DNA of 64,000 nucleotides, from the NCBI GenBank assembly GCA_039621445.1, contig CP154955.1:21875823-21939822 (forward strand). Direction: 5' to 3'. Positions 1-8,779 of this stretch are shown here, piece by piece. Position 1 is the stretch's first letter. Each line of letters begins with the position of its first letter. A model generated the notes under the pieces. That model saw only the letters and a program-made list of their open reading frames with translations. It was not told the origin of the DNA and ran no database searches. The translations under genes and the position numbers were made by a program. The stretch comes from Euglena gracilis. Its lineage: Eukaryota > Euglenida > Euglenophyceae > Euglenales.

Positions 1-435
1 GACCGTCTTCGCCCGGCAGAGAAGGATATCCTGCATGCCAGTTGGAGCTGCGGGGACGATGATGCGCGGAAGAGCGGCGTGTCGCAGGTCGCTGTTGTTG
101 CCATTTGGGTCAACGACCATGGCAGCCGGGGTGTCGTCGGTGGGGTGGGCGAGGTCAATGGCGCTATCAGTGGATGTGTCGGCCCGCGTCGTCGGGGGTG
201 CAGCTGGGCGCTTTCGCCCCCCCGCCGGTGCCTGTTTTCCTGAAGGGGGACCGGGGTTACTCTCGATATCCCCGCAGGACAAGAGACTGCCACGTCCGGT
301 TTTGTTTGGTTTGCCTGGTGCCTTTGGAGCAGGTGCGTCGGAGCGCTCAGACGTCACGCCGGCCCCCGTTGCACGTGAATCCCGCCGCAGGTCAGCAAGC
401 TGCCCCTGCAAGCCAGCTCTGTGCAGGAGGAACAT
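1..435 (-). CDS. 2A-containing retrotransposon polyprotein, partial (runs off left edge)
   Basis: A minus-strand frame is open from an ATG at 435 to the window edge (145 codons, no stop). It contains a canonical 2A ribosome-skipping peptide, GRGSLLSCGDIESNPGP, at 297-247. The residues after it resemble those after the third 2A of the plus-strand element at 9731: both have an LAHP motif, then alanines, a hydrophobic VVxD patch, and further on similar spacing. In that element the reverse transcriptase follows, so the RT of this copy should lie to the left of the window. The copy is diverged from the 7.5-12.7 kb element and probably represents a second family member. Calling it part of a retrotransposon is inference from this one shared block; the 2A itself is seen directly. 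Confidence 0.72.
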   Translation of the reverse strand, partial: MFLLHRAGLQGQLADLRRDSRATGAGVTSERSDAPAPKAPGKPNKTGRGSLLSCGDIESNPGPPSGKQAPAGGRKRPAAPPTTRADTSTDSAIDLAHPTDDTPAAMVVDPNGNNSDLRHAALPRIIVPAAPTGMQDILLCRAKTV

Positions 436-2231
436 CGCTCATGTAGGGAGGTTTGGCAGAGTGACCCGGACGGCCGTATTTTGATGGTGGGGAGCCCGGG
501 GTGAGACGGGGGCTGAAGTAGAGAGCAGATCTGCCATAGGGTGACCGCATGACGGTCTTGACGAATGCCGGCCCTGCAGGCTCCACCGCAGCGGTGTGAG
601 CATATGTTCGGACTCGGCGACCTCAAAAAGCCCCCTGAGTGGCCTCTCAATTGGCTCTGCCAGGTCGTTTTTGCAAAGAAATTGTAATGGCCGGCGCCGG
701 GCGGCAGTGGTTCCCGTACTCCACGAGACGGGAAAATTTGGCATGGCCGTACCCGGCCTCCCGCCGTATTTCGGCAGGACGAAGACCGTTTTTTCTGGTT
801 CGCGGACCTCGAAAACCCCCCTTTTGGGCGTCTGGGCAGGCTCCGCCGGGTCGTCATTCCGAAAAAACTATGATGGCCGCTGCCAAGGTGCAGTGGTTCC
901 CGTGTGTGCCGGGACCGCAGGACCCGACCAGACCGTTTCCGGCGTCCCGCCACATTTCGGCGGGACGAGGACCGCTTTTTTGGGTTCGCCGACCTCGAAA
1001 ACCCCCCTTGCGGCAATCCGAGCAGGCTCCGCCTGGCTGTCATCATGAAGAAACTCTGATGGCTGTTGCCCGGTGGCAGTGGTTCCCGTTTGCCAAGGGA
1101 CCTGAAGATTCGGCCTGGCCGTTTCCGGCCTCCCGCCGCATTTTGGCGAGACGAGGACCGCCTTGCCGGGTCCGCCGACCTCGAAAACCCCCCTTGTGGG
1201 CAGCTGAGGAAGCTCCCCGGCTTCGGCATTGTGATGAAACTAAGGAGGTATCTGCTGGGGGGCAGTGGTTCCTCTGTGCGATGGGGCCTGAGGATTCGGC
1301 CGGGCCGTTTCCAGCCTCCCGCCACATGTCGGCGGGCCCGGGTCAGCTTTTCCGGCTCCGAGGCCCTCGATAACACCCATGCGGGGCAGCGCAGTGGTCT
1401 GTGCCCAGTCCTCATTTTTGGGAGGAGTCCTTGCCGTCCGCCACGGCACTGGGTTGTTCGTCCCTGCCGTTTTCGACCTCCTCCCATTGCGCTCCCGTGC
1501 GGCAAGCGTTTGTGGCAGAGGGGTTGGCAGGAATGTGTAATCTGTGGGCAGTTGGGTCCACTACTGTTGCTCCCAATGACTTCGATGCATACTCCAGGGT
1601 GCTGTCTTTGGAGTTTCCTCCGGAGTCTCATTGGGAGTGGCACCCTCTGCAGCTTTGGGGGAAAGCAAAAAGCCAAGCACAGAGTTTTTGGGCAGAATGT
1701 CTTACCAGACTTTTTAATGTTTTTTCTGTAATCTGTAGGGTCCACTGCTGTGGTTTTCTCCTGGGGTCGAGCTTGTGGGAAGACCTTCTGCGGCATTTTG
1801 GGAAAGCACAAAGCCAGACCCAAGATTTGGGAGCAAAATGTCTGCAAATTGGGTCCACGAATCTTGATCGAGATCTCGTTGTGCTGCTGGGGCTGGCTCT
1901 CCCAGGGCTTGGGTCCACCAATCTTGATCGAGATGTCAATGTGCTGCTGCTGTTGTGGCTTCCCCTGGGGCTGGCTCTCCCAGGGCTTGGGTCCACCAGC
2001 CTTGTTCCAGATGTCGATGTGCTGCTGCTGTTGCTGCTTCTCCTGGGGCTGGCTCTCCCAGGGTTTGGGCCACCAGTCTCGATCAAGATGTCGATGTGCT
2101 GCTGCTGTTGCTGCCTCTCCTGGGGCTGGGTCTCCCAGGGTTTGGGCCACCGATGTCGATGTCGATGTGCTGCTGCTGGGTGGCTGAATCTCACCCTTCT
2201 TCTCCTGGGGCTGAGTCTCCCAGGGCGTCAT
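354..2231 (-). CDS. hypothetical repeat-containing open frame (625 codons)
   Basis: This long minus-strand frame begins with an ATG at 2231. Its N-terminal third is glutamine-rich and repeats a PKPWESQPQ/QQQQHIDI theme every 26 residues. The middle (roughly 1380-600) holds four copies of a 61-62 residue block rich in Arg and Ser, with recurring GGFSRSA and EPLPP motifs. Both DNA repeat periods (about 78 and 185-186 bp) are near multiples of three, which keeps the frame open. The end carries the 2A-like remnant. I recognise no domain. It could be a gag-like first ORF of the minus-strand retrotransposon, or an open frame produced only by tandem duplication; the plus strand is also open for long stretches here. 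Confidence 0.3.
   Translation of the reverse strand: MTPWETQPQEKKGEIQPPSSSTSTSTSVAQTLGDPAPGEAATAAAHRHLDRDWWPKPWESQPQEKQQQQQHIDIWNKAGGPKPWESQPQGKPQQQQHIDISIKIGGPKPWESQPQQHNEISIKIRGPNLQTFCSQILGLALCFPKMPQKVFPQARPQEKTTAVDPTDYRKNIKKSGKTFCPKTLCLAFCFPPKLQRVPLPMRLRRKLQRQHPGVCIEVIGSNSSGPNCPQITHSCQPLCHKRLPHGSAMGGGRKRQGRTTQCRGGRQGLLPKMRTGHRPLRCPAWVLSRASEPEKLTRARRHVAGGWKRPGRILRPHRTEEPLPPSRYLLSFITMPKPGSFLSCPQGGFSRSADPARRSSSRQNAAGGRKRPGRIFRSLGKREPLPPGNSHQSFFMMTARRSLLGLPQGGFSRSANPKKRSSSRRNVAGRRKRSGRVLRSRHTREPLHLGSGHHSFFGMTTRRSLPRRPKGGFSRSANQKKRSSSCRNTAGGRVRPCQIFPSRGVREPLPPGAGHYNFFAKTTWQSQLRGHSGGFLRSPSPNICSHRCGGACRAGIRQDRHAVTLWQICSLLQPPSHPGLPTIKIRPSGSLCQTSLHERCSSCTELACRGSLLTCGGIHVQRGPA
360..404 (-). other. 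degenerate 2A-like peptide coding remnant
   Basis: In a different minus-strand frame from the intact 2A at 297-247, the 3' end of the long repetitive open frame reads RGSLLTCG, then GIHVQ, then RGPA and a stop. RGSLLTCG is identical to the upstream half of the third 2A of the plus-strand element, but the DxExNPG core is lost. It may be a decayed second 2A site or a chance resemblance. Confidence 0.35.
600..1380. repeat. about 185-bp tandem repeat, four diverged copies
   Basis: The block marked by CAGTGGTTCC recurs near 706, 891, 1076 and 1261. Each copy also contains a TTTCCGGCCTCCCGCC-like segment and a GACCTCGAAAACCCCCC segment. Copies are diverged but clearly tandem. Confidence 0.8.
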
Positions 2232-2235
2232 AGGT
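1860..2235. repeat. about 78-bp minisatellite with CTG-rich core, five copies
   Basis: CTCCCAGGG recurs at about 1898, 1977, 2053, 2131 and 2215, with a GTGCTGCTGCTG core and a TTGATCGAGATGTC segment between copies. Confidence 0.85.
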
Positions 2236-2412
2236 GTCGTTGTGGACTCCAGGGGCTGTTGTAAACCCCCGGGTCTGAGGTTGTCGCTGCAAATGACCTC
2301 TCACAGTAGTCGGTCAAATCCACACTTCGAACCTTGGGGTAAATTGCTGCACGCAGTTGTCCTTCTGAACTTCAGACCCCACTCGGGGCTCTCAGGCCAT
2401 GAGCACGTGTGG

Positions 2413-2541
2413 AGACGAAAAAAAATAGACACTCAGAAAGAGGAGAGGAGAACCAGAATTAGGCTTTGGCATTCCTAATTCAGGCCGTTGGCCATCTGTA
2501 GGACTAGAATAGACACTTTCCGAGTGTCTATTTTTTTTTCG
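2413..2541. repeat. inverted repeat around AATAGACACTC
   Basis: GACGAAAAAAAATAGACACTC near 2413-2433 is matched in inverted orientation by GAGTGTCTATTTTTTTTTCG at about 2521-2540. A second AATAGACAC just before the right copy makes a local hairpin as well. It lies immediately upstream of the ORF starting at 2560 and may be the foldback terminus of a small element or part of that gene's 5' region. Confidence 0.6.
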
Positions 2542-2559
2542 ATCTCCGCATAAACCGCC

Positions 2560-3438
2560 ATGTCGGGGGCCGCGGCCCCAGAAGACCCGCCAGCCGTGCT
2601 GGAAGTGCCGCTGGACAACGTCATCCTCAACAAAAAATTGAATTCGGTGCTGGAGCAAGTGAGCCTGGTGGCTCAAAATATGGTGGCATTAGCAAGCAAA
2701 GTGGAAGAGCTGGCCGACAAGGTGGAGGAAGGACGACCGGGAAAAAGGAGACGACAAGAAGACGAAGCCTACGAGGAGTTCCTCAAAAAAAAGCACCAGA
2801 GCCGCTACATCCCCCGCCACCTCCGACACCAGCCTGAGCAGCCCTTACCGCCCCCCTGGCTACAACACACACACACACACCACACACACCACACACTTTT
2901 AAATCCCCAGGGGAAGCGTGGAAGGACTGCCCAGCCACAACAGCAGCCACAGCAGCAACAGCTGCAGCCCCAAATGGGGCAAATGGGCAGCCAAATGGGG
3001 GCCCAGATGGGCAGCCTCCTGGGGGGCCCTGTGGGGAACACCCCCACCATGACAGCCAGTGCAACAGCCAACCAAGGGCTGCAGCTCCCCACCGACCTGC
3101 TGCGACAGCTGCTGCTACAAATCATGTGGATGCTGCTTGGAAATGTTCCAAATTTAAATTTAAATTCAAATGGCAGCCACATGTCCATTGCTACCGATGC
3201 CCCGCTCTTAATGGCAGCTGGACCCTCTGGACCCTTCCTCCCACCATCTCCTTCATTTGTGCCCTGCCAAATCGAAGGGGGGGGGAGTGGAAGAGGGGGG
3301 GGGCAGAAGTTTTTGAAGTCACACCCAGGACTGGGCCAAGGCCCCCCCCAAAAAATGCACCACAACACTAGGATTGTACTTGAAATTTTTCCGAAAAATA
3401 TAATGGAAATTTTTCCGAAATTTTTCCAGGAAAAATAA
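2560..3438 (+). CDS. hypothetical protein, coiled coil plus glutamine-rich region
   Basis: The 292-codon frame starts with an ATG in a GCC-ATG-T context. Residues 1-60 are acidic and amphipathic with heptad-like spacing (LNKKLNSVLEQVSLVAQNM), followed by a basic KRRRQ cluster that could be a nuclear localisation signal. Then come a His/Thr stretch encoded by a CA repeat, a Gln-rich segment, MGQMG/MGAQMG repeats and a hydrophobic stretch rich in Leu. The end is a low-complexity Gly/Arg tail running into A/T-rich repeats. No family is recognised. The coiled coil plus NLS suggests a nuclear or element-encoded protein. The stop lies in repetitive DNA, so the real gene may end earlier or continue by splicing. 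Confidence 0.4.
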   Translation: MSGAAAPEDPPAVLEVPLDNVILNKKLNSVLEQVSLVAQNMVALASKVEELADKVEEGRPGKRRRQEDEAYEEFLKKKHQSRYIPRHLRHQPEQPLPPPWLQHTHTHHTHHTLLNPQGKRGRTAQPQQQPQQQQLQPQMGQMGSQMGAQMGSLLGGPVGNTPTMTASATANQGLQLPTDLLRQLLLQIMWMLLGNVPNLNLNSNGSHMSIATDAPLLMAAGPSGPFLPPSPSFVPCQIEGGGSGRGGGQKFLKSHPGLGQGPPQKMHHNTRIVLEIFPKNIMEIFPKFFQEK

Positions 3439-3475
3439 ATTATATTTTTCCGAGTGGAAAAATATGGAAATTTTT
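3372..3475. repeat. TTTTTCCGAAA repeat tract, copy 1
   Basis: Several AATTTTTCCGAAA units alternate with AAATAT. The same motif forms a cleaner tandem array at 7338-7420. Confidence 0.65.
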
Positions 3476-3538
3476 TTTTTGAAGCAAGTCACAATGAGGA
3501 AAAGTTTTTATCTCCCCGCTCTTTTCTCAGGATTTTTT

Positions 3539-3690
3539 GGGGGCGTTTGGCCGGACCAACCTAGCCGGCTGGCAGACCAACCTAGCCGGCTGGCAGACCA
3601 ACCTGGCCGACCAACATGCCGGCTGTCCAGCCGTCCGTCCAGATGAAAGCCACTGTCGCTAGCCGCCCGGCCATCCAGACCAAACAATGC
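3539..3690. repeat. dispersed repeat type A, copy 1
   Basis: It begins GGGGGCGTTTGGCCGGACC, has AGACCAACCTAGCCGGCTGGC units, and ends with GCCGTCCGTCCAGATGAAAG and CCAGACCAAACAATG. A near-identical copy is at 29219-29385. Confidence 0.85.
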
Positions 3691-3699
3691 GTACGCCGC

Positions 3700-4690
3700 A
3701 CGGAGTGATTGCTGGATCAGGAATGAACTGTTTGCGTGGGAGGTGAATGAAGTTTTCCCCGGTTCAGAAGCCGCCGAGGTGAATTTTCGGAACGACATAA
3801 GGCCACGTTGGCTTTCACCGGTAGGAGCTCCGGACAAAAAGACCCCGCCCAAAAAAACCTGCGGCCCATTGGTCTGCATGCTTGAGAAAATATCGGCAAC
3901 AAAACTGGCCCAAAACCTGGCCACCCATCGGTTCCACAACTGGCCAGCACAAACCCTCCAAGACTGCCATTTGCTGGACTCAAAAACTGCACCCACCAAT
4001 TTTTTAGCTTTCTTTGGCAAAGAGAACTTGTTGCACAGCAAAAAAAGAATGCAAGAAACAAAAAAAAAGTTTCAAAAAAAGCATCACGATAAAACGTTTC
4101 TGGTCAAAATCTGGCACCATCTGGCCCAAATCTGGCAACATCTGGCCCAAAACTGGCCACCACATCTGGCCAAAAACTTGCCAACACATGTGGCCCAAAA
4201 ACTGGCCACCACCTGTGCCCAAAAATCTTCAAAATCTTCAAAATCCCTTTCACATTTCACACTGCCACAATCTGAATGGGAGCTTTGCAAAAACTGACCG
4301 AAGTTTCTCGGTTTCCTTTGTTCTGGGGCTATTTTGTAAACAGAAACAAAAAGAAAAGGCAAGAAACAAAACACAGTTCACACAAACTGAAACAGACCGA
4401 CTTCTTAAAGTCAATTCCACAGCAACCAGCAGCATCACGCCAAAGAAGCCCCAGCACGGAGGTCAGAAGCCCTGTCCACCAGCGTACATATCCGCTTGCA
4501 AACAGTACTCCACTTCGCCTTCGTCTTGCCCTTGGAATCATAAGTTGCACTTGAACTTGAAACTTGACAAAAAAATTGTACTTGATAATACCAGCTTGTA
4601 ACTAGAAACCCGCCAGGGGTCTCAGCCATGTGACATGTCGAAAAAACACAACCAGAAAAGCCACAGTAATTAGGAATAAGTGCACTCTCG
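3700..4690. repeat. spacer with TGGCCCAAAACTGGCC minisatellite (4085-4225)
   Basis: I see no gene here. About six degenerate copies of an ATCTGGCCCAAAACTGGCCA unit lie at 4085-4225, with two weaker ones at 3895-3950. The same unit recurs at 33085-33390 and inverted near 14085-14125. The rest is A-rich unique DNA. Confidence 0.7.
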
Positions 4691-4694
4691 CGAT

Positions 4695-4820
4695 TTTGAG
4701 ACCAACCTAGCCGTCCGTCCGTCCAGACCAAAATGCACCCTGTCCAGCCGTCCGTCCAGATGAAAGGAATTTTCTCTAGCCGTCCGTCCGTCCGTCCGTC
4801 CGTCCGTCCGTCCGTCCTCA
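4695..4820. repeat. dispersed repeat type B with (GTCC)n, copy 1
   Basis: It starts CGCGATTTTGAGACCAACC, contains CCAGATGAAAGGAATTTTC and ends in about nine GTCC units and CTCACGCC. A near-identical copy is at 30765-30897. It directly precedes the BED finger of the hAT transposase gene. Confidence 0.85.
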
Positions 4821-4831
4821 CGCCTCCTTTC

Positions 4832-7141
4832 ATGGGTCGCCACAGAAAGCATGCCATATGGGAACAATTTGTGGCAAAGGACAAGGATGGGACAGTTTGT
4901 GACGTAGCAAAGGCAGTCAAGGCCCACTGTTGCCATTGTGAATGGACTCAGAAGGCCAATATCACCCGGATGACTCAGCATTACGAAGCATGTCACCGGA
5001 GCAATGTTGTACCGGTGGCAGCGGTCCACCCTTATGAGGAGGAGCCCCGCAATCATGAAGATTCTCAATCCTCTGTGGCTTCAATGTCTCCAAATTCTCC
5101 CAGTCCAAAGAAGCAAAAAACTTTGGATGGTTTTGCAGACCACAAGTTCACTCCAACCATTGATGTAGGATGCGTGGGGGGGGGGGGGCACTTTTTTGGG
5201 GGGGGGAGGTGTTCCCCGGCGTCCATCGGCCAAAATTTTTGAGGTCTTTTTTTTGGTGTAAAAAGGCCGTTTTTGGTGTCAAAATTTTCATCTGTCTCGG
5301 GGGGGGGGGGTCGTCACTAGGGGGGGGGGCCGAAAATCCCAACTGTACAGTGGGTGGTCCCCAAAAAAACCCAACTGTCGCCCCAACCACCCCGTTGGAA
5401 TATTTCCCTACATCCATCAAAACAAAAAATGCCTTGGAGGGTTTGGGGGGAACCCCCCCCCCCCCGTGACCCCCCCATGACCCCCCCTGAAATTTCCTCT
5501 CAAATTTATTTTGTTTTTTTTAAAAAAAACAAAAAAAACGTCAACCCTGCTCCCCCCCCCCCAACGACCCCATCCGGGACCCCCTGCCAAAACCGCCCTA
5601 AGAATTCTTCTGACAACGGGACTTTTCTTTGCATGCCGTCGGGTACGCGCTGGGGAACGCACATCATTTTAGCAGAATCTATTGTCAAGAACCGGCGTTG
5701 TGTGGAAGATGCCGTTCTCACCTTGAGGAATGAAAAGTATGTAGGAGCATGGTGATCCTTCGTCATTTGCCAACTCTTTAGGTTTGCGTTCAAAGGAATG
5801 GAACTCATGTTTGTGTGGAATATGCAATGGTGGGACATGGTGGAGAACTTGTACCAGTGGTTGAATCCTGTATTCATCTTATTGACGGAAATTGAGAAAG
5901 ACAACATGCCTGTAGGAGAAGCTTTCGAGAAGAGTGCCCCAATCTTGTTCATGGTTGAACTGAGAACGGGGGGGTTGGTACACCCCCCCCCCCTCTCAGA
6001 GGGCCGCGCCGCGCCACGGCATTTGCCTTTCTTCTTTTTTTTTGAAATTTCATGATGACATTTTTCATGGAAAGTTCCCTTTTTGACATTTTTTCCCAAA
6101 GAACAAAAAAAAAAAAGAGGTGGGGGGAAGAGGTGCCGGTGTCGAAGTTTTGAACCATGGCATTATCTGACTTGGTGCCCAAGCTACGGAAGTTTGGGGC
6201 ATCAGATGCACGTGTGGCTGAGGAGGTTTGGCCCATTTTTTTTTGATCTCGGGTGTCATTTATTTTTTTCCAGATGGTGAAGGTTCGTTCTGACATGCTT
6301 TTCAAGCCTGCTGCATTGTTGGCAAACCTGCTGCATCCAAAGTTCCGTGGCCGGAGCTTGTCCGAAGCCCAGCGAGCAGCTCTCAAGGGGTCACTTAGAA
6401 CCCCAACCTTGCAAATCACGCCTTAGAAAAGTTGAGATTTGGGGGGGTCTGGCCAAAGGAAATGGGAGTTTGGAGGCCCAGTGTCACAAAGTGAAAATCT
6501 TACAACCAGGGTTGGGGGGTCCAAAAACGAAGCCATCCGGACCTTCATTGCTGGGTTTGATGGGTCTGAAATCCTTTTGTTCAGGATGACCCCTTGCACG
6601 CAACTTTGAGAGGCATCTCCACATTTTGTGCCGAATTGGACCCACTGATGGTGCCGAAGACCCCCGTGTTGGACGACTTGATTGAGTTCATTGGGTGCAC
6701 CGGAAAATTTAAAGACAGCGAGGACATAAACTGCCATCCTTGTAGTTTCTGGTCTGTCCTTTACCCTGATACTGTGAAGCACGCCCCTCATTCGACAAAC
6801 TTTTGGGAAACGTTTTGTGGCGTGGTTGTGATGTTGGTAGGCAATTGAACAATGCTTTGTTGTCTGGGGGGTCAGTTTTGGGGGCAATCAGTCAGTTTTA
6901 CTTTTTAACAAAGTATCCACCTTTATTCATTCATTTCATTGTTGAGCCAGCTGAGATGGATGCTTCACCCACCGTTTCTTCCCTTGGCCGCCTTTTGGGA
7001 GCCATTGCGGCCGCACAGGCGTCCGTTGAACGTGTGTTCAGCTCCGCTGATTTTCAGTCCGATGGCCGGACTCGCATTGAGTTCGACAAACTTGCCCGTG
7101 AGGTGTTCATCCGCTACAATCACATGGCACTGAGTGCTTGA
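4832..7141 (+). pseudogene. hAT-family transposase gene, split and internally decayed
   Basis: An ATG at 4832 opens a BED zinc finger: the W of AIWEQF, a CxxC and a HxxxCH over residues 8-58, as in ZBED/hAT transposases. After about 5165 the frame dissolves in G/C homopolymers. Recognisable hAT pieces then resume: TRWGT at about 5648, NEK joined to FAFKGMELMF across a 45-nt intron (5737-5781, GTATGT...AG), ALSDLVPKL to 6225, a 48-nt intron (6226-6273) and KVRSDMLFKPAALLANLLHP. A further segment starts after the AG at 6583-6584 (DDPLHATLRG). The C-terminal dimerisation domain is at about 6940-7141, with ASVERVFSSADF and a TGA at 7139. Most of the region between the BED finger and TRWGT, which normally holds catalytic residues, is missing. 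It is therefore probably inactive. Boundaries other than the two short introns are approximate. Confidence 0.8.
5165..5600. other. G/C-homopolymer-rich insertion inside the hAT gene
   Basis: This stretch holds runs of up to 12-13 G or C (5178, 5300, 5450, 5550) separated by short A/T-rich words. No coding signal is visible. It either is a large intron or replaces deleted transposase sequence. Confidence 0.6.
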
Positions 7142-7337
7142 GTTTGCCTTTGATGTCCATTGTTTTGCCAAGTCCCATCCATTTATTGGCCTTTTGTCAT
7201 CTGACACCCAATGATGAACAATTGTTTGGCGGAACTAACTCCTCGCCGCGCCCTACGGGGCAAAAAGAGGGCACGGGCAGGGCCTTGGGGGCAGTTCCCG
7301 AGTGCGCTCAACCGTGAGGTTACTTTTTTATCATCAA

Positions 7338-7420
7338 AAAATATTTTTCCGAAATTTTTCCGAAATTTTTCCGAAATTTTTCCGAAAGAAAAATATTTTT
7401 TATATTTTTCCGAAAAAAAA
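7338..7420. repeat. TTTTTCCGAAA tandem repeat, copy 2
   Basis: About four perfect 11-bp units (ATTTTTCCGAA) are followed by AAAAATATTTTTTATATTTTTCCG. It resembles 3372-3475; the two copies bracket the hAT gene at about 4 kb distance. Confidence 0.75.
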
Positions 7421-7506
7421 ACAATCCTACACAACACCCCAAATCCAGAGGATTTTGGAAAAACTCAGCACAAGGTCCACTGAGGAAAAGAAAATGGTCA
7501 CCGACC

Positions 7507-8777
7507 TTGTGGATCAAAAAAAGGGCTGCACAAAAAAAGGAGCACACCTTAGCAGCCAGTTCCAGAGCCCCGGCCAACCTGCCGACAAACTCGATTGCAG
7601 CAGCAGACGATTGGTCTGTGCTGTCTTCGACGGACGCCTCCATCTGGGGGGAATGGACCGGGTCCAGAAAAAAATACAAAAAAGTCCTCGTGGACCACTG
7701 GCTGGAGGGAATCCATATCACCACTTCCCCCCTGCCCCCCCACCCCCCCGGTCGCACCTGGTCTGACCTAGCGGACGACGACGTCCAGCTGCTCCTGTAT
7801 CCCCCCTGCGCGCAGCCCCAAGAAGGGGGGGGGGAGGGCGGCCGGCTACCGCCCCTCGGGGGGGGCCGGCGCCACGGGCATACGATGGGGTGGCATCACG
7901 CCGACGGTCACAGTCGCCCCGGCCTCTCGAGGCAGCTCTGCCACAGGGATATCCTCTGCTGCGGCGATATCGAGGAGAACCCGGGGCCTCGCCCGGGGGG
8001 ACCGGCGAGCCCATCCCCCCCCCTGGCGCCCGACGACGTCTGGGAGGAGATCTACTGGACTGGCCAACACTGGCGGTGGCTACGTCTGCTCACCCCGGCA
8101 ACCGCCGGCCCCTCGTCGTCGGGGACGGCAGCACACCTCGCGTCGGCAGGGTCCGAATTTGCGAGATGCCTCTTGTGCTCTCAGCACGTCAACCTGTCGT
8201 CCCTCCAAGGCATGCAGTCCCATCAATGCCAGGCGGGCAGGCCCATGGGCAACATTTTCTCTCTCCCCTCCATAAGAGAAGACTCGTGGCGCTGGAGGCT
8301 ACAGCACTTGGAGTCCCTCCCAAACGGCGAGTGGTGGCTGGTACACTGCCAAATGTGCGGATGGTCGACTGCGACCCCCTACCCAGCGCCCATAGTTGCC
8401 CACATGCAGATCTGCCAACCACCGTCTCTCTCTGACGTCGATAGCGACCCGGAGGATGACGATGCCGACGACGATGACTCCACGCGTCCCAGTCCCAGAC
8501 GGGACTCGTCCGCTCTTGGGCCCAGCAGCCCGGCACCGGCACCCCCCGGGGCCTCACCTCCACCCCACGTAGCCGCTTCCCCCAGAGACTCACAGGGAGC
8601 CCCGCGTGGGCGGCTCCTCACCTCCACACTTCACCGGCAGGCTGCCGGCTGCCGCCGCCTGGGGGCTCCCCCGCGGGCTCGGAGCGGCAGGGGCGCAGAC
8701 ATCCTCACTGCGGGAGATGTGGAGAGCAACCCCGGCCCCACGAGCTCCGGCCGGGCTTCATCCGTTCTCCCCCCCCC
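7507..8777 (+). CDS. retrotransposon polyprotein, N-terminal segment (C2HC fingers, two 2A sites)
   Basis: Frame 1 is open from 7507 to the nine-C run. It starts on a non-ATG codon; the first ATG is 7885, only 26 residues before the first 2A. After that 2A (7963-7989) comes a roughly 240-residue part with two zinc-finger-like motifs: CLLC...HQC at 8167-8229 and CQMC...HMQIC at 8347-8415. An acidic Asp-rich stretch (8440-8480) and a Pro-rich linker follow. The second 2A (8713-8739) closes it. Fingers in this position are typical of nucleic-acid binding in non-LTR ORFs; the specific role here is inference. The frame ends at 8850 as an artefact of the C-run shift, since the downstream domain is in frame 2. 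Confidence 0.75.
7963..7989 (+). other. 2A ribosome-skipping site 1 (GDIEENPGP)
   Basis: The frame reads HRDILCCGDIEENPGP, matching the DxExNPGP consensus. Skipping would occur between the last Gly and Pro (7984-7989). If translation starts at the ATG at 7885 this 2A is near the N-terminus, where it might act as or follow a leader. Confidence 0.9.
8713..8739 (+). other. 2A ribosome-skipping site 2 (GDVESNPGP)
   Basis: The frame reads ADILTAGDVESNPGP, a canonical 2A core, located 30 nt before the C-run frameshift and upstream of the Dam-like domain. Confidence 0.9.
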
Positions 8778-8779
8778 TC

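Noticed and set aside
3539-4820. Repeats A and B as LTRs of one retrotransposon
   Set aside because: A and B differ from each other more than the two copies of each differ, and no gag-pol lies between them.
8606-8779. Upstream part of the frame-2 retrotransposon ORF as native protein
   Set aside because: In this stretch the 2A and finger-containing sequence is in frame 1; frame 2 is merely open in GC-rich DNA.
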